From Clavibacter phaseoli (GTDB taxonomy: Bacteria > Actinomycetota > Actinomycetes > Actinomycetales > Microbacteriaceae): DNA of 64,000 nucleotides. Every line of letters starts with the position of its first letter. Positions within the stretch are counted from its first letter, which is position 1. The DNA lies in contig NZ_CP040786.1 of NCBI RefSeq assembly GCF_021922925.1, forward strand, positions 2,418,001 through 2,482,000, in the 5' to 3' direction. This document shows positions 56,357-64,000 of the stretch, piece after piece. The notes under the pieces were generated by a model. The model was given only the letters and a program-made list of their open reading frames with translations, was not told the DNA's origin and did not search any database. The position numbers and the translations under genes are program-made.

Positions 56357-57265
56357 CTACTTCACCGCGCCGCTGATGAGGCCGGCCACGTAGTAGCGCT
56401 GCAGCAGCAGGTAGAGGACGACGCACGGGAGCACCGTCACGGCGACGCCCGTCTGCATCAGCCCCCAGTCGACCGTGTTGTTCTGCCCGGCCGAGAGGAT
56501 GTTGAGGCTCACCGGCAGCGTGTACAGGCTCTGGTCCGTGATGAGGATGAGCGTCGCGAAGAAGTCGTTCCACGCGGAGAAGAAGGTGAGCAGCGCGGTC
56601 GAGACGACGCCGGGGATCGCGATGGGGAGCATGACGCGCCGCATGGCCTGCAGCGGCGTGTTCCCGTCGATGAGCGCGGCCTCCTCGAGGCTCGCCGGCA
56701 CCGCGGCGAACGAGTTCCGCATGAGGAAGATCCCGAACGGCAGGTTGAACGTCGCGAGCACGAGCGAGAGCCCGACGAGGCTGTTGTCGAGGTCGAGCTC
56801 GATGAGCGTCAGGAACAGCGGCGTGATGATCGCCTGGAACGGGATCATGAACGTGATCAGCACGACGAAGAACACGACGTCGCTCCCCCGGAACGGCAGG
56901 CGGGCGAACGCGTACCCGGCCAGCGTCGAGACCACGACCGTGACGGCGGTCACCAGCAGCGACACGAAGACGCTGTTGCGGAGGCTCGTCACGAGGTCGA
57001 GCCCGCCGGTCGGCGTGAGGAGGCGCTGCAGGTTCCCGAGCCCGATCGAGCCGTCCTGCGCGGTGAGCGCCGTGCCGAGCATGATCCCGAGCGGGTAGAG
57101 GAAGAGGAGCGCGACGCAGCCGCACGCGACGTACCAGGCGAGGCGCGGCATCGAGGCGCGGACGGCGCCGAGGCCGCGGGCGTCGCGGTCGCGGCCGGCG
57201 CGGGGCGGGGACGCGTCCCCGGCGGGGACGGAGGAGGCGGGGCGGGTGGGGGCTGAGGTGCTCAT
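56357..57265 (-). CDS. sugar ABC transporter permease, MalG-type (carbohydrate uptake CUT1)
   Basis: Permease of 302 aa with six helices. The EAA loop is LEEAALIDGNTPLQAMRRVMLPIAIPG, which contacts the ATPase. The N-terminal 40 residues are polar and Arg/Ala-rich. Its ATG overlaps the MalF-type stop (ATGA on the minus strand at 57265-57262). The cluster encodes no ATPase, so a shared MsiK-type ATPase elsewhere in the genome probably powers it, as is usual for CUT1 systems in actinobacteria. Confidence 0.92.
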   Translation of the reverse strand: MSTSAPTRPASSVPAGDASPPRAGRDRDARGLGAVRASMPRLAWYVACGCVALLFLYPLGIMLGTALTAQDGSIGLGNLQRLLTPTGGLDLVTSLRNSVFVSLLVTAVTVVVSTLAGYAFARLPFRGSDVVFFVVLITFMIPFQAIITPLFLTLIELDLDNSLVGLSLVLATFNLPFGIFLMRNSFAAVPASLEEAALIDGNTPLQAMRRVMLPIAIPGVVSTALLTFFSAWNDFFATLILITDQSLYTLPVSLNILSAGQNNTVDWGLMQTGVAVTVLPCVVLYLLLQRYYVAGLISGAVK

Positions 57266-58212
57266 GCGTGGTCCGAGTTTCGGAGGAGCAGCATCTGGGC
57301 TGCGCTGACGAGGCCGAGGACGACCATGAGGATGATGGAGAGCGCGGCCCCGTAGCCGAGGTCGAGCCGGATGAACGAGGAGCGGTAGATCTCGTAGACG
57401 GCGGTGATGGTGCCGTTGTCCGGGCCGCCCGCGGTCATGATGTAGAACTGGTCGAACGCCAGCAGGGACCCGGCCACGCTGAAGACCAGCACGAGCGCGA
57501 GCGTCGGCCGCAGCAGCGGGAGCGTGATGTAGACGAACCGCTGCCAGCGCGTGGAGCCGTCCACCTCGGCCGCCTCGTTCACCTCCTGCGGGATCGACTG
57601 GAAGCCCGAGAGCAGGAGCAGCATCTGCAGCCCCGCCGACTTCCAGGCGACCATGCTGACGACCACGAGGAACGCGGTCACGGGTCCGCCGAACATGTTC
57701 GTCGACACGTCGAGGAGGCCGACGCCGGCGATCGCCTTCATCGTCGGCCCGATGACCGGCTGCCACATGAAGAGGAACAGGTAGCTCGCGGACGCGAGGC
57801 CCACCACGACCGGCAGGAAGAAGATCGACTGGAAGACGCGGGCGGTGCGCGTGCGGCGCTGGATGAGGAGCACGAGCGCGAAGCCGATCACGAGCAGGAC
57901 CGGGGTCACGACCGCCGTGTAGACGAGCGTGAAGCCCACCGCCTTGAGGAAGGCGGCGTCCTGGAACGCCTCGGCGTAGTTCGCGAGGCCCGTGAAGGCG
58001 CGGTTGCCGAGCAGCGGCCAGGTGTACGTCGACATCGCGACGGTGCGCATCAACGGCCAGATGAAGAACGTGAGGAGCATCACGAGCGCCGGCAGCACCA
58101 GGAGCATCCCGGTGCGGCGCCTCCTCCTGGCCATGCCGCCGCGGTCGCGCACCGCGCTGCGCGCCGGGGACGCGACGGCGCCCTCCAGCCGGGTGATCAC
58201 GGGTGCGGTCAC
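57262..58212 (-). CDS. sugar ABC transporter permease, MalF-type
   Basis: Permease of 316 aa with six helices. EAA loop: EVNEAAEVDGSTRWQRFVYITLPLLRP. The tail helix GYGAALSIILMVVLGLVSAAQM is typical of this family. A basic N-terminus (ARRRRRTGMLL) precedes TM1. The GTG start overlaps the stop of the binding-protein gene (GTGA on the minus strand at 58212-58209); an internal ATG at the Arg cluster would be shorter. It partners the MalG-type permease. Confidence 0.92.
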   Translation of the reverse strand: MTAPVITRLEGAVASPARSAVRDRGGMARRRRRTGMLLVLPALVMLLTFFIWPLMRTVAMSTYTWPLLGNRAFTGLANYAEAFQDAAFLKAVGFTLVYTAVVTPVLLVIGFALVLLIQRRTRTARVFQSIFFLPVVVGLASASYLFLFMWQPVIGPTMKAIAGVGLLDVSTNMFGGPVTAFLVVVSMVAWKSAGLQMLLLLSGFQSIPQEVNEAAEVDGSTRWQRFVYITLPLLRPTLALVLVFSVAGSLLAFDQFYIMTAGGPDNGTITAVYEIYRSSFIRLDLGYGAALSIILMVVLGLVSAAQMLLLRNSDHA

Positions 58213-59495
58213 TTCTCGTCCTCCTCGACGTAGACGACGGAGTCGAGGATGCGCTGCGCCTCGGCCTGGGCCTCGCGCTGCGCCTCCGGGATCCCGCCGC
58301 CGAACACGGACTGCGAGATCAGGTTGACCCAGACCCCGTTGTTGTCGTTGAACAGCTCGTTCTCGACCGGGCTGAACGGCACGTGGCCGACCCGGAGCGC
58401 GTCCGCGAAGACGGCGTAGCGCGGGTCCTGCGGCACGTAGACCTCGTCGAGCAGGTCGGTGCGGATGGGCACCACGGACTGCTCCGCGAGGATCGTCTGC
58501 GCCTCGTCGCCCGTGGCCCACTCCACGAACTCCCACGCGGCGTCGACGTCGTCCGAGCCCTCGAGGATGGCGAGGGTGTCGCCGCCGCCGAAGGACGCGG
58601 ATCCGCCGTCCTTGCCGGGTAGCGGGGTCACGCCGAAGTCGACCGTGCCGCCGGCCACGAGCGCGCCCATGGTGGCGGTGCCGTCGGCGATCATGCCGAC
58701 CGTGCCCTGCTGGAACGCGGTCGCGGTGTTCGGGCCGGCGTCGGTGCGCGCGAGCGACGGCATGCTGCCGTCGGTCCACATGCCGCGCATGAGCTCGAGC
58801 GCCTCCGTCACCTCCGGGCTGTCGAGCGTGGCGGTGCGGCCGTCGGCCGAGAGCACGTCGCCGCCGCTGCCCCAGATGAGCGGCGTGAACCCGAAGATCA
58901 GGCAGCCGCCGCACGCGCCGGGGATGGAGTAGCCGTAGGTGCTGTCGCCGAGCGCGGTGATGGCCTTCGCGGCCTCCCGGATCTCGGCGTGCGTCGTCGG
59001 CGGGTCCTCCGGGTCGAGCCCGGCCTCGGCGAAGAGCGCCTTGTTGTAGAAGAGCACCGACACGTCGCCCGTGAACGGCACGGCGTAGGTGCGGTCCTCG
59101 AACGAGGAGACGGACGCGTGCGCCGGGCTGAAATCGTCGGCGTAGCCGAGCCCGTCGACCCGGTCGGTGATGTCGACGAGGGCGCCGGCCTGCGCGAAGT
59201 AGGGCGTGAAGACCAGGTCGAGCGCGGCCACGTCCGGCGGGTCGCCGCCCGCGATGGAGGTCGCGAGCTTCTGCACGTAGCTGGGCGACGGCACCAGCGT
59301 GATCTCGACCTGCGTCTCGTGCGTGGCGTTGTACGCCTCCGCGAGCGGCTCGACGAGCGCCTTCTCGTAGTCGCGGATCCAGAGCTCCACGGTGCCGTCG
59401 CCCCGGTCGCCCGGTCCGGCCGAGCAGCCGCTGAGCGCGAGCCCCGTGATCATCAGGGTCGCCGCGGCGCCCAGCCTCGTCGTGGTCCGCTTCAT
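58209..59495 (-). CDS. sugar ABC transporter substrate-binding lipoprotein (CUT1)
   Basis: Extracytoplasmic sugar receptor of 428 aa. The signal peptide ends in the lipobox LSGC at Cys 24. The mature chain has the SBP_bac_1 fold: VELWIRDYEKALVEPLAEAYN, AGGDPPDVAALDLVFTPYF and VPFTGDVSVLFYNKALFAEAG, then GACGGCLIFGFTPLIWGSGG with an unusual CGGC pair. The gene is first in the operon and its promoter carries two operators. Its ligand is probably an arabinofuranose- or galactose-containing oligosaccharide, judged from the divergent GH127 and the GH2 gene. Confidence 0.92.
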   Translation of the reverse strand: MKRTTTRLGAAATLMITGLALSGCSAGPGDRGDGTVELWIRDYEKALVEPLAEAYNATHETQVEITLVPSPSYVQKLATSIAGGDPPDVAALDLVFTPYFAQAGALVDITDRVDGLGYADDFSPAHASVSSFEDRTYAVPFTGDVSVLFYNKALFAEAGLDPEDPPTTHAEIREAAKAITALGDSTYGYSIPGACGGCLIFGFTPLIWGSGGDVLSADGRTATLDSPEVTEALELMRGMWTDGSMPSLARTDAGPNTATAFQQGTVGMIADGTATMGALVAGGTVDFGVTPLPGKDGGSASFGGGDTLAILEGSDDVDAAWEFVEWATGDEAQTILAEQSVVPIRTDLLDEVYVPQDPRYAVFADALRVGHVPFSPVENELFNDNNGVWVNLISQSVFGGGIPEAQREAQAEAQRILDSVVYVEEDEK

Positions 59496-59571
59496 CGCGC
59501 TCCTCGTGTCCGTGACGTGTCGGCCCCGAGGGGCTCGGCCCGGAGGCCGCGCGCGCCGCCATGGCGCCTTC

Positions 59572-59616
59572 TACATCGTTGTACTAGATTATGTGCATCG
59601 ATGTACTGCCCGTCAA
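59572..59616 (-). promoter_or_regulatory. divergent-region promoter with two LacI-type operators
   Basis: On the minus strand -35 TTGACG (59616-59611), a 17-bp spacer and -10 CATAAT (59593-59588) form the best promoter in the window. Operator 2, TGCATCGATGTA (59594-59605), fills the spacer. Operator 1, TACATCGTTGTA (59572-59583), covers the expected start of transcription. The two fit TRCATCGWTGTA and are 22 bp apart. On the plus strand TAGATT (59585-59590) could serve the GH127 gene, so one repressor may control both directions. Confidence 0.78.
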
Positions 59617-59678
59617 GGGCGGGTCGAACCGGGCCTGGCACCGCCGCCGCGCCCGCACCCCGAGAGCCGAGGATCCCG

Positions 59679-62036
59679 ATGACCGCACTCCCCGTCCCCG
59701 TGCATCCCGCCGCGATCGGCGCCGTCCAGGGCTTCCCGCTCTCCGCCGTGCGGCTCGGCGACGGACCGCTCCGGCACGCGCAGCTCACCGACGTCGAGCA
59801 CGTGCTGCGCCTGGATCCCGACCGGCTGCTCGCGCCGTTCCTCCGCGAGGCGGGGCTCGACTCGCCCGCGCCGGGCTACGGCAGCTGGGAGGCGATCGGC
59901 CTCGACGGGCACATCGGCGGCCACGCCATCTCCGCCCTCGCCCAGCTGCACGCCGCGACGGGCGACCCGCGGCTCCTCCCCCGGCTCGAGCGCATGCTCG
60001 ACGTGCTCGAGCGCTGCCAGGAGGCGGCCGGCGACGGGTGGCTCGGGGGCGTGCCCGACGGCCGCGAGTTCGGCCGCACCATCGCGGAGGGCCGGATCGA
60101 GGCGGACACCTTCGACCTCGAGGGCCGCTGGGTGCCGCTCTACAACCTGCACAAGACGCTCGGCGGGCTGCTCGACGCGCACGAGCACACGGGATCCGCG
60201 CGGGCGCTCCGCCTCGCGGAGGGCATGGCCGACTGGTGGCTCGGCGTCTCCGCGCACCTCGACGACGACGCGTTCGAGGGCATGCTCGCGACCGAGCACG
60301 GCGGCATGTGCGACGCGTTCGCGACGCTCGCGGGCATCACCGGCCGCGCCGACCTGCTCGCCGAGGCACGGCGGTTCGCGCAGCGCGCCCTCGTGGATCC
60401 GCTCGCCGCCGGCCGCGACGAGCTCGACGGGCTGCACGCGAACACGCAGATCCCCAAGGTCATCGGCATCGAGCGGCTCGGCCGCATGACGGGCGACGAG
60501 CGCCTGCTCGCCGCGTCCGACGCCTTCTGGGACTCGGTCGTGCACCGCAGGAGCGTGGTGATCGGCGGCAACAGCGTGCGCGAGCACTTCCACCCGTCGC
60601 GCGACTTCGCGCCCATGGTGCTCGACGAGCAGGGGCCGGAGACCTGCAACAGCTACAACATGCTCGAGCTCGCGCGGCTCCGCTTCGAGCGCACGGGTGA
60701 TGCGGCGATCCTCGACCAGGTCGAGCGCACGACGCTGGGGCACGTCCTCTCCACGCAGCACCCCGAGCACGGCGGGCTCGTCTACTTCACCTCGCTCCGG
60801 CCGGCGCACCACCGCGTCTACTCGGTCGCCGGCGAGTCGATGTGGTGCTGCGTCGGCACGGGGATGGAGAACCACGCGCGCTACGGCGAGCAGGTGTTCG
60901 CGCACGCCGGCGACGACGCGCTGCTCGTCGACCTCTACGTGCCGGCCGAGCTCGACTGGGCCGCGCGCGGGATCCGGGCGCGCATCGAGGGCGACGTGGT
61001 GCGCACCGGCACGGCGACCGTGACGATCGAGGCCGCCGCGGAGGCCGACCTGGAGCTGCGGCTGCGGCGTCCCGGCTGGGCGACGTCGATGGAGGTGCGC
61101 GTCGGCGGGGAGCCGGTCGCCGTGGTGCCCGGTGCCGCCGACGTGCCGATCCGCCGCACCTGGTCCGGGACGACGGTCGTCACCGTGCACCTCGGCATGG
61201 AGGTGCGGGCGGAGGGGCTGCCCGACGGATCCGCCTGGACGTCGTTCCGGTACGGACCCGTGCCGCTCGCCTCGCGCGACGGGCGGGACGGGATCGCGGG
61301 CTCGCTCGCGGAGGGGTCCCGCATGGGCCACGTGACGCCCGCGCCGAAGGTGCCGCTCGAGCGGACGCCCGTGATCACCGCGACCGACCCCGCGAGCGCC
61401 GTGAGCCTCGTCGACCGATCCGCGCTGGCGTTCCGGCTCGACGCGTGGCGGGGCGGCGAGCGGGTGGCGGTCGCGCTCGAGCCGTTCGCGGGGATCCACG
61501 ACGAGCGGTACACGCTGGTGTGGCCGACGGGCGCGGATCCCCTCGCGCGCGCCGCCGAGCTGCGCGCCATGGACGCCGCGGGCACCGACGGCGACGTGGT
61601 CGACGAGGTGGTCGCCGGCGAGCAGCAGCCCGAGGTGGACCACGCCTTCCGCGGCGAGGGCACGCGGGCCGGCGGCGCCGACGGCGTGCACTGGCGGAGC
61701 GCGACCGGCTGGTTCTCCTACGAGCTGCGGGATCCCACCGCCACGGCGACCGCGGTGCGCGTGCGGCTGCGGCGGGACGCGCGGGAGGCCGCGGACGGTG
61801 CCGCCGCCGGTGCCGCTTCGGCCGCCGCCCCCGTCGGCCAGTCGATCCGCGTCGGCGGCGTGGAGGCGGTCGCGGACCCGCGCGAGGTCGGCGGCGAGGC
61901 CGACGACGACGCGCTCGACGTGCGGATCACCGAGGCCATGCGCGCCGGATCCCCGGACGGGACGATCACGGTGCGCGTGGACGCGGCGCCGGGCGGGCGC
62001 ACGCGGGACGTGCTCGGGATCCAGCTGCGGCGCTGA
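59679..62036 (+). CDS. GH127 beta-L-arabinofuranosidase
   Basis: Intracellular glycoside hydrolase of 785 aa, no signal peptide, of the family of Bifidobacterium HypBA1. The zinc-thiolate catalytic site is intact: Glu 321 and Cys 323 in GPETCNSYN, and Cys 390/Cys 391 in MWCCVGTGMENH. By analogy Cys 390 is the nucleophile and Glu 302 (GGNSVREHF) the acid/base. The (alpha/alpha)6 barrel is followed by beta-sandwich domains after about residue 410. Substrates in the family are beta-L-arabinofuranosides of plant extensins. GAGG lies 6 nt before the ATG. The divergent LacI-controlled importer probably supplies the substrate. Confidence 0.93.
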   Translation: MTALPVPVHPAAIGAVQGFPLSAVRLGDGPLRHAQLTDVEHVLRLDPDRLLAPFLREAGLDSPAPGYGSWEAIGLDGHIGGHAISALAQLHAATGDPRLLPRLERMLDVLERCQEAAGDGWLGGVPDGREFGRTIAEGRIEADTFDLEGRWVPLYNLHKTLGGLLDAHEHTGSARALRLAEGMADWWLGVSAHLDDDAFEGMLATEHGGMCDAFATLAGITGRADLLAEARRFAQRALVDPLAAGRDELDGLHANTQIPKVIGIERLGRMTGDERLLAASDAFWDSVVHRRSVVIGGNSVREHFHPSRDFAPMVLDEQGPETCNSYNMLELARLRFERTGDAAILDQVERTTLGHVLSTQHPEHGGLVYFTSLRPAHHRVYSVAGESMWCCVGTGMENHARYGEQVFAHAGDDALLVDLYVPAELDWAARGIRARIEGDVVRTGTATVTIEAAAEADLELRLRRPGWATSMEVRVGGEPVAVVPGAADVPIRRTWSGTTVVTVHLGMEVRAEGLPDGSAWTSFRYGPVPLASRDGRDGIAGSLAEGSRMGHVTPAPKVPLERTPVITATDPASAVSLVDRSALAFRLDAWRGGERVAVALEPFAGIHDERYTLVWPTGADPLARAAELRAMDAAGTDGDVVDEVVAGEQQPEVDHAFRGEGTRAGGADGVHWRSATGWFSYELRDPTATATAVRVRLRRDAREAADGAAAGAASAAAPVGQSIRVGGVEAVADPREVGGEADDDALDVRITEAMRAGSPDGTITVRVDAAPGGRTRDVLGIQLRR

Positions 62037-62050
62037 TCCCCGGCGCACGC

Positions 62051-62084
62051 CGCGGGGCCCGGACGATCCCGCCCGGGCCCCGCG
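62051..62084. terminator. bidirectional terminator after GH127 gene
   Basis: Perfect 12-bp stem (62051-62062 with 62073-62084), 10-nt loop, between the convergent GH127 and FMN-reductase genes. No T-tract. Confidence 0.8.
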
Positions 62085-62102
62085 TCGCGTGCGTCGCGCC
62101 GA

Positions 62103-62675
62103 CTACGCGGAGACGGCCTGCAGGTTGCGCTCGATGTGCGCGTGGAACGCCTGCAGCCAGCCGACGAGGAACTCCTCGGTGCCGGCGTTCGAGATCTCGC
62201 CCTCGGGGGAGATGAGGCCCTCGGTGGTCTGGATGTACGCCTCGGGCTGCGAGAGCTCCGGCGACGCGAGGAACGACAGGATGCTGCGGAGGTGCTGCTG
62301 CGCGACGGCCGTGCCGACCGCGCCGATGGACGTGCCGATGACCGCGCTGGGCTTGCCCTGGAACGCGTTCTCGCCGTAGGGGCGGCTCGCGAAGTCGAGC
62401 GCGTTCTTCAGCACGCCGGGCACCGAGCGGTTGTACTCGGGCGTGACGATCATGACGGCGTCGGCGTCCGCGATGGCCGCCTTGAACTCGTTCGCGACCT
62501 GGGGGTAGTCCCCGTCCATGTCGGCGCTGTAGAAGGGCAGCGGCTGGATCGGGATCTCGGTGAGCTCGAGGCCGGCCTGCGCGCCGAGGCGCTCCAGCGC
62601 GAGCGACAGGGCCCTGTTGATGGAGGTGGACGACAGGCTGCCGACGAGGTAGCCGACACGGTACGTGGTGCTCAT
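62103..62675 (-). CDS. NADPH-dependent FMN reductase / NAD(P)H:quinone reductase
   Basis: Flavodoxin-like reductase of 190 aa. The FMN phosphate loop is GSLSSTSINRAL at 12-23, and PEYNRSVPGVLKNALDF is the family signature around the flavin. FQGKPSAVIGTSIGAVGTA follows. Such enzymes reduce FMN, quinones, azo compounds or chromate; the natural substrate is unclear. AAGGAG lies 7 nt before the ATG. It is flanked by sugar genes but looks like an independent unit. Confidence 0.9.
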   Translation of the reverse strand: MSTTYRVGYLVGSLSSTSINRALSLALERLGAQAGLELTEIPIQPLPFYSADMDGDYPQVANEFKAAIADADAVMIVTPEYNRSVPGVLKNALDFASRPYGENAFQGKPSAVIGTSIGAVGTAVAQQHLRSILSFLASPELSQPEAYIQTTEGLISPEGEISNAGTEEFLVGWLQAFHAHIERNLQAVSA

Positions 62676-62797
62676 GGGGTGCTCCTTCCCGCATGGATCA
62701 CTTCCATGCGCGTGCATGGAGCCTAGCGCCGGCGCGTGGGCGTCAGCCGGGTGCCCGGGGCTCGCGCGGATCCCGGACAGCCCGCACCCGCGCCGCC

Positions 62798-64000
62798 TCA
62801 CCCCAGCAGCGCCTCCCACGTGCGCAGCGACGGCCAGAGCGCGTGCCGCGGGAGGACGTCGGGGCCGCACGCGCGGGATCCGAGGCCGTGCTGGGCGTCG
62901 TCGAGGAAGAGGTGCAGCCCGTCGGACGCGGGCAGCTCGTGCGGGTGGCCGACGTCGGTCATCTGCTGCGGGGTCCAGCGGGAGAGCTGGAAGCCGGGGC
63001 GGTGGCCGGCGGCGTCGGGCACGGTCGTCACGGTGAGCGGGGTCGCGGATCCGTCGCCGATCACGAGCGACCGCAGCCCCGGGCGGTGGCCCGTCTCCTG
63101 CGGGCGCGCGTAGGCGACCGCGAGGCCGTCGACGCTCGACGCGAAGCGGCCCACGCGCACGGCCGCGCGGCTGTCGGCGTATGACTCCCCCGGCCCGGTC
63201 CCGTGCCAGGCGACCGGGTGCTCGGCGAGCGCGGACGGCAGGTCGATGCGCACGCCGACCCGCGGCCACGTGCAGTCCCAGACGCCGAACGGCACGACCT
63301 CGGTCGCGAGCAGGAGGCCGCGGTCGGTCGAGGTCCAGCGGAAGGCGACGTCGACGCCCGCGCCGGAGTGCGCGGCCTGCACGCGCATCCGCGTCTCGAG
63401 GCCGTCGGCGGTGCGGCTCGTCCCGAGCAGCCGGTGGGTGAGCCGGTGCAGCCCGCGCTCGCGCCAGCGGTCGGCCGACGGCGGCGTCTCCTCGGCGCCG
63501 CGGCCGCGCGTGAGCTCGGGCTCGGCCAGCTCGTAGGATCCCTGGCCGGCCCCGCGGTCGTTCTCGGTGGGCGCGCGCCACAGCTCGAGGCGCGGACCGC
63601 GGACGGGCACGCCGGCCCACGCGACCAGGTCGCCGCGCGCGTCGAAGGTCCCGACGCCGAGCGCGTCCCCGCGCCAGCGCCCGGCGGGCCGAGGTCGCGA
63701 CGCCGGTCGATCGCGCACGAGCGCCTGGTGCGACGACACGACGTGCCCCGCGTCCGCCCAGGCAGCGTCGTGTCGTGTGACGACCTGCACCGTCACGTGC
63801 GCCTCCTCGGCGTGCCCGGCGGCGCGCGCCTCGACGGGCAGCGGGATCGTCGTCGCGTCGCCTGCCGCGAGGGGCGCGTGCTCGAGGATCCCGCGGGCGA
63901 CCTGCCGGCCGTCGTGGGCGAGGATCCAGACCAGGTCCACGTCGTCGGTGGGCGCGCTGTGCCGCCGGTTCTCGACCCGCACGCCGGATCCGTCGGCCGC
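62798..64000 (-). CDS. GH2 beta-galactosidase, C-terminal part (5' end beyond window)
   Basis: C-terminal 400 codons of a large GH2 enzyme; the frame is open to the window edge. Present are the end of a beta-sandwich domain and the whole C-terminal LacZ domain (Bgal_small_N). Landmarks are WRAPTENDRGAGQ, matching the RxPTDND segment of LacZ, WPRVGVRIDLP, GPGESYADSRAAVRVGRF and YARPQETGHRPGLRSL. The catalytic glutamates lie in the missing part. A beta-galactosidase beside a GH127 and a sugar importer fits breakdown of arabinogalactan- or extensin-type glycans; other GH2 activities are possible. Confidence 0.9.
   Translation of the reverse strand, partial: AADGSGVRVENRRHSAPTDDVDLVWILAHDGRQVARGILEHAPLAAGDATTIPLPVEARAAGHAEEAHVTVQVVTRHDAAWADAGHVVSSHQALVRDRPASRPRPAGRWRGDALGVGTFDARGDLVAWAGVPVRGPRLELWRAPTENDRGAGQGSYELAEPELTRGRGAEETPPSADRWRERGLHRLTHRLLGTSRTADGLETRMRVQAAHSGAGVDVAFRWTSTDRGLLLATEVVPFGVWDCTWPRVGVRIDLPSALAEHPVAWHGTGPGESYADSRAAVRVGRFASSVDGLAVAYARPQETGHRPGLRSLVIGDGSATPLTVTTVPDAAGHRPGFQLSRWTPQQMTDVGHPHELPASDGLHLFLDDAQHGLGSRACGPDVLPRHALWPSLRTWEALLG

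Noticed and set aside
1..64000. tRNA, rRNA, insertion sequence, prophage or origin features
   Set aside because: No cloverleaf-like segments, transposase motifs, terminal repeats, integrase genes or DnaA-box clusters were found on reading both strands; composition and codon use are uniform throughout.

Overview
The window is very GC-rich, densely coded DNA from an actinobacterium. Several features point to the Microbacteriaceae, with Clavibacter (plant-associated) the closest fit I can suggest. These are strongly G/C-ending codons, lipoprotein-type ABC binding proteins, many genes that begin a fixed 6-7 nt after a TAnnnT-like -10 box and look leaderless, and sugar systems suited to plant wall glycans. 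The genus is an inference. The hexamer GGATCC occurs about 145 times (hand count), several-fold above what base composition predicts. I saw no rRNA, tRNA, CRISPR array, insertion sequence or phage genes.

Layout. (1) 1-6.1 kb: the end of one sugar ABC ATPase, then a complete ytfQ-ytfR-ytfT-yjfF-like furanose importer operon with a promoter flanked and overlapped by two LacI-type operators. (2) 6.1-16.4 kb: small independent units: epoxide hydrolase, VOC proteins, an M16-type peptidase homologue, the ohrR-ohr-doxX peroxide operon, a MerR/SDR divergent pair, an alpha/beta hydrolase and a DHA2 drug exporter. (3) 16.7-26.1 kb: a NarL-type two-component pair, a GlpT-like antiporter, SDR and SMP-30 sugar-acid genes, a NatAB-type ABC exporter and a frameshifted lipoprotein gene. 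(4) 26.1-30.4 kb: an Asp23/Gls24 envelope-stress cluster with aquaporin Z, an ECF sigma factor and a probable anti-sigma/Asp23 fusion. (5) 30.5-40.6 kb: an SQR-like flavoprotein, MarR/SDR pair, NUDIX hydrolase, DUF2254 protein, threonine aldolase, PEP carboxylase and an MFS exporter.

(6) 40.7-54.3 kb is the most complete system: phosphonate use. A PhnF-type regulator is divergent from phnGHIJKL, a 2H-phosphoesterase (DUF1045) gene, phnM, phnN and a hexapeptide acyltransferase gene. Almost all of these overlap start to stop. Facing them, after a panE-like gene, are phnD, phnC and a double-length fused phnE. A 23-bp element upstream of phnG recurs (18 of 23 bases identical) upstream of phnD, so both halves are probably one regulon. 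No phnP is present; the 2H-phosphoesterase is the best candidate for that step.

(7) 54.3-64 kb: a LacI-controlled sugar ABC operon with a uronate-dehydrogenase-like gene, divergent from a GH127 beta-L-arabinofuranosidase. A consensus-like promoter in the divergent region carries two operators. An FMN reductase and the end of a GH2 beta-galactosidase close the window. Regions 1 and 7 together suggest uptake and breakdown of furanose-containing plant glycans.
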